This document shows positions 63,745 to 64,000 of a stretch of DNA of 64,000 nt, piece by piece. A program made the position numbers and the translations under genes. Every line of letters begins with the position of its first letter. Within the stretch, counting starts at the first letter, position 1. The DNA comes from Deltaproteobacteria bacterium (GTDB lineage Bacteria; Myxococcota_C; UBA6777), in the NCBI GenBank assembly GCA_002731275.1, contig PCBK01000082.1, positions 1 through 64,000 of the forward strand. The letters are read 5' to 3'. A model generated the notes under the pieces. The model searched no databases and was not told the DNA's origin. It was given only the letters and a program-made list of their open reading frames with translations.

Positions 63745-63779
63745 GGATGACAAGCATCCATATTTACAGATTGTCATCC
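63745..63779. promoter_or_regulatory. Candidate LysR operator between divergent genes
   Basis: The inverted repeat ggatgacaa (63745-63753) and ttgtcatcc (63771-63779), with perfect 9-bp arms and a 17-base spacer, lies between lysR and the divergent gene. This length and site suit a LysR regulator acting on both. Prediction only. Confidence 0.5.
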
Positions 63780-63854
63780 ATTTATGCACGGAGCATACTT
63801 TCATCGCAAGCAAAGATCACCACGAATAAAAAAGACATATAGGTAGGAGACAAG

Positions 63855-64000
63855 ATGAGAGTTCGACAGATTCGGAACGCGACGGCCCTTTTGACGATCG
63901 CATCACACAACATCCTTATCGATCCGATGTTATGTGATGCTGGCTCCATGCCCGGATTCAAGATGTTTGGAGGTGGGCGTCGCCCCAATCCACTTGTCGA
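63855..64000 (+). CDS. Metallo-beta-lactamase-fold hydrolase (UlaG-like), N-terminal part
   Basis: Only the first 48 residues are present; the frame runs off the window edge. ATG 63855 follows aggagac. The start MRVRQIRNATALLTIASHNI and LIDPMLCDAGSMPGFKMF resemble the N-terminus of UlaG-type MBL-fold proteins, which coordinate zinc through later His/Asp residues not seen here. Divergent from the second lysR gene, which may control it. Confidence 0.65.
   Translation, partial: MRVRQIRNATALLTIASHNILIDPMLCDAGSMPGFKMFGGGRRPNPLV

Noticed and set aside
1-64000. tRNA, rRNA, insertion sequences, integrases or phage genes
   Set aside because: I looked for them on both strands and saw no cloverleaf, rRNA core motif, transposase or integrase signature.

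Overview
The window looks like chromosomal DNA of a Gram-negative bacterium of the Myxococcota / deltaproteobacterial kind with medium GC (about 50 percent by eye). This is inferred from the gene repertoire and not from a marker gene. The supporting traits are many lipoproteins with Thr/Ser/Pro linkers, cysteine-rich motifs such as NGDEGGVDCGG, a eukaryote-type Ser/Thr kinase, an FHA-domain sigma-54 activator, a PEGA plus formylglycine-enzyme-like lipoprotein, IPT/TIG and PPC-like surface repeats, and hybrid sensor kinases. I saw no rRNA, tRNA, transposase, phage or plasmid gene, so most of the window reads as ordinary chromosome with hairpin-rich intergenic islands.

Layout. 0-1.8 kb: hairpin-rich non-coding DNA, then a leftward gene for a secreted tandem-repeat protein interrupted by an in-frame TGA where its own first repeat has TGG (Trp). 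2.2-10 kb: a rightward operon of a DUF4129-like membrane protein, a DUF4350 protein, a MoxR AAA+ ATPase, a DUF58/VWA protein and two small membrane proteins, followed by a membrane-anchored coiled-coil protein. 10.4-11.7 kb: cobalamin adenosyltransferase and a DHFR-like reductase. 11.7-12.7 kb: a hairpin cluster, an orphan three-repeat CRISPR mini-array without cas genes, and a leftward small membrane protein ending exactly at a strong terminator. 12.7-18.7 kb: envelope proteins (SMP-30-like lipoprotein, tandem PDZ, cysteine-rich/NHL, TIG repeats) around a 1 kb intergenic region holding a dense array of mini-hairpins. 19-22.7 kb: a divergent LysR/NAD(P)-binding pair, a PlsC-like acyltransferase and a PEGA-FGE lipoprotein. 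22.9-29.5 kb: Ser/Thr kinase, ExoD, FHA-sigma-54 activator and a protein with six PPC-like repeats. 29.5-34.5 kb: phosphoesterase, leucine-rich-repeat protein, leucyl aminopeptidase and DUF1415 protein. 34.5-39 kb: a hybrid histidine kinase and a NarX/NarL-type two-component pair. 39.3-44.7 kb: three cysteine-rich secreted proteins and a sterol-desaturase-family protein.

44.7-52.3 kb is the most coherent accessory system. It is a leftward heme uptake locus: hmuT, hmuU, hmuV, a HugZ/DUF2470-type heme-handling protein, an unusual lipoprotein with three HmuY domains, and a TonB-dependent receptor with FRAP/NPDL-like boxes. The likely route is heme capture at the surface by the triple HmuY, outer-membrane passage through the receptor, periplasmic binding by HmuT, import by HmuUV and intracellular handling by the HugZ-like protein. 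An inverted repeat just upstream of hmuT is a candidate operator.

52.3-64 kb: a long non-coding stretch with a 17-bp-arm stem-loop, a secreted M48 peptidase, a giant DUF2339 membrane protein, a GNAT-like protein, a DUF6714-like protein, a multicopper oxidase lipoprotein, a duplicated-domain membrane protein, and a second LysR gene divergent from a metallo-beta-lactamase-fold protein cut off by the window edge.

The findings most worth following are the three-domain HmuY, the orphan CRISPR mini-array, the TGA-interrupted duplicated gene, and the recurring clusters of short stable hairpins that fill several intergenic regions.
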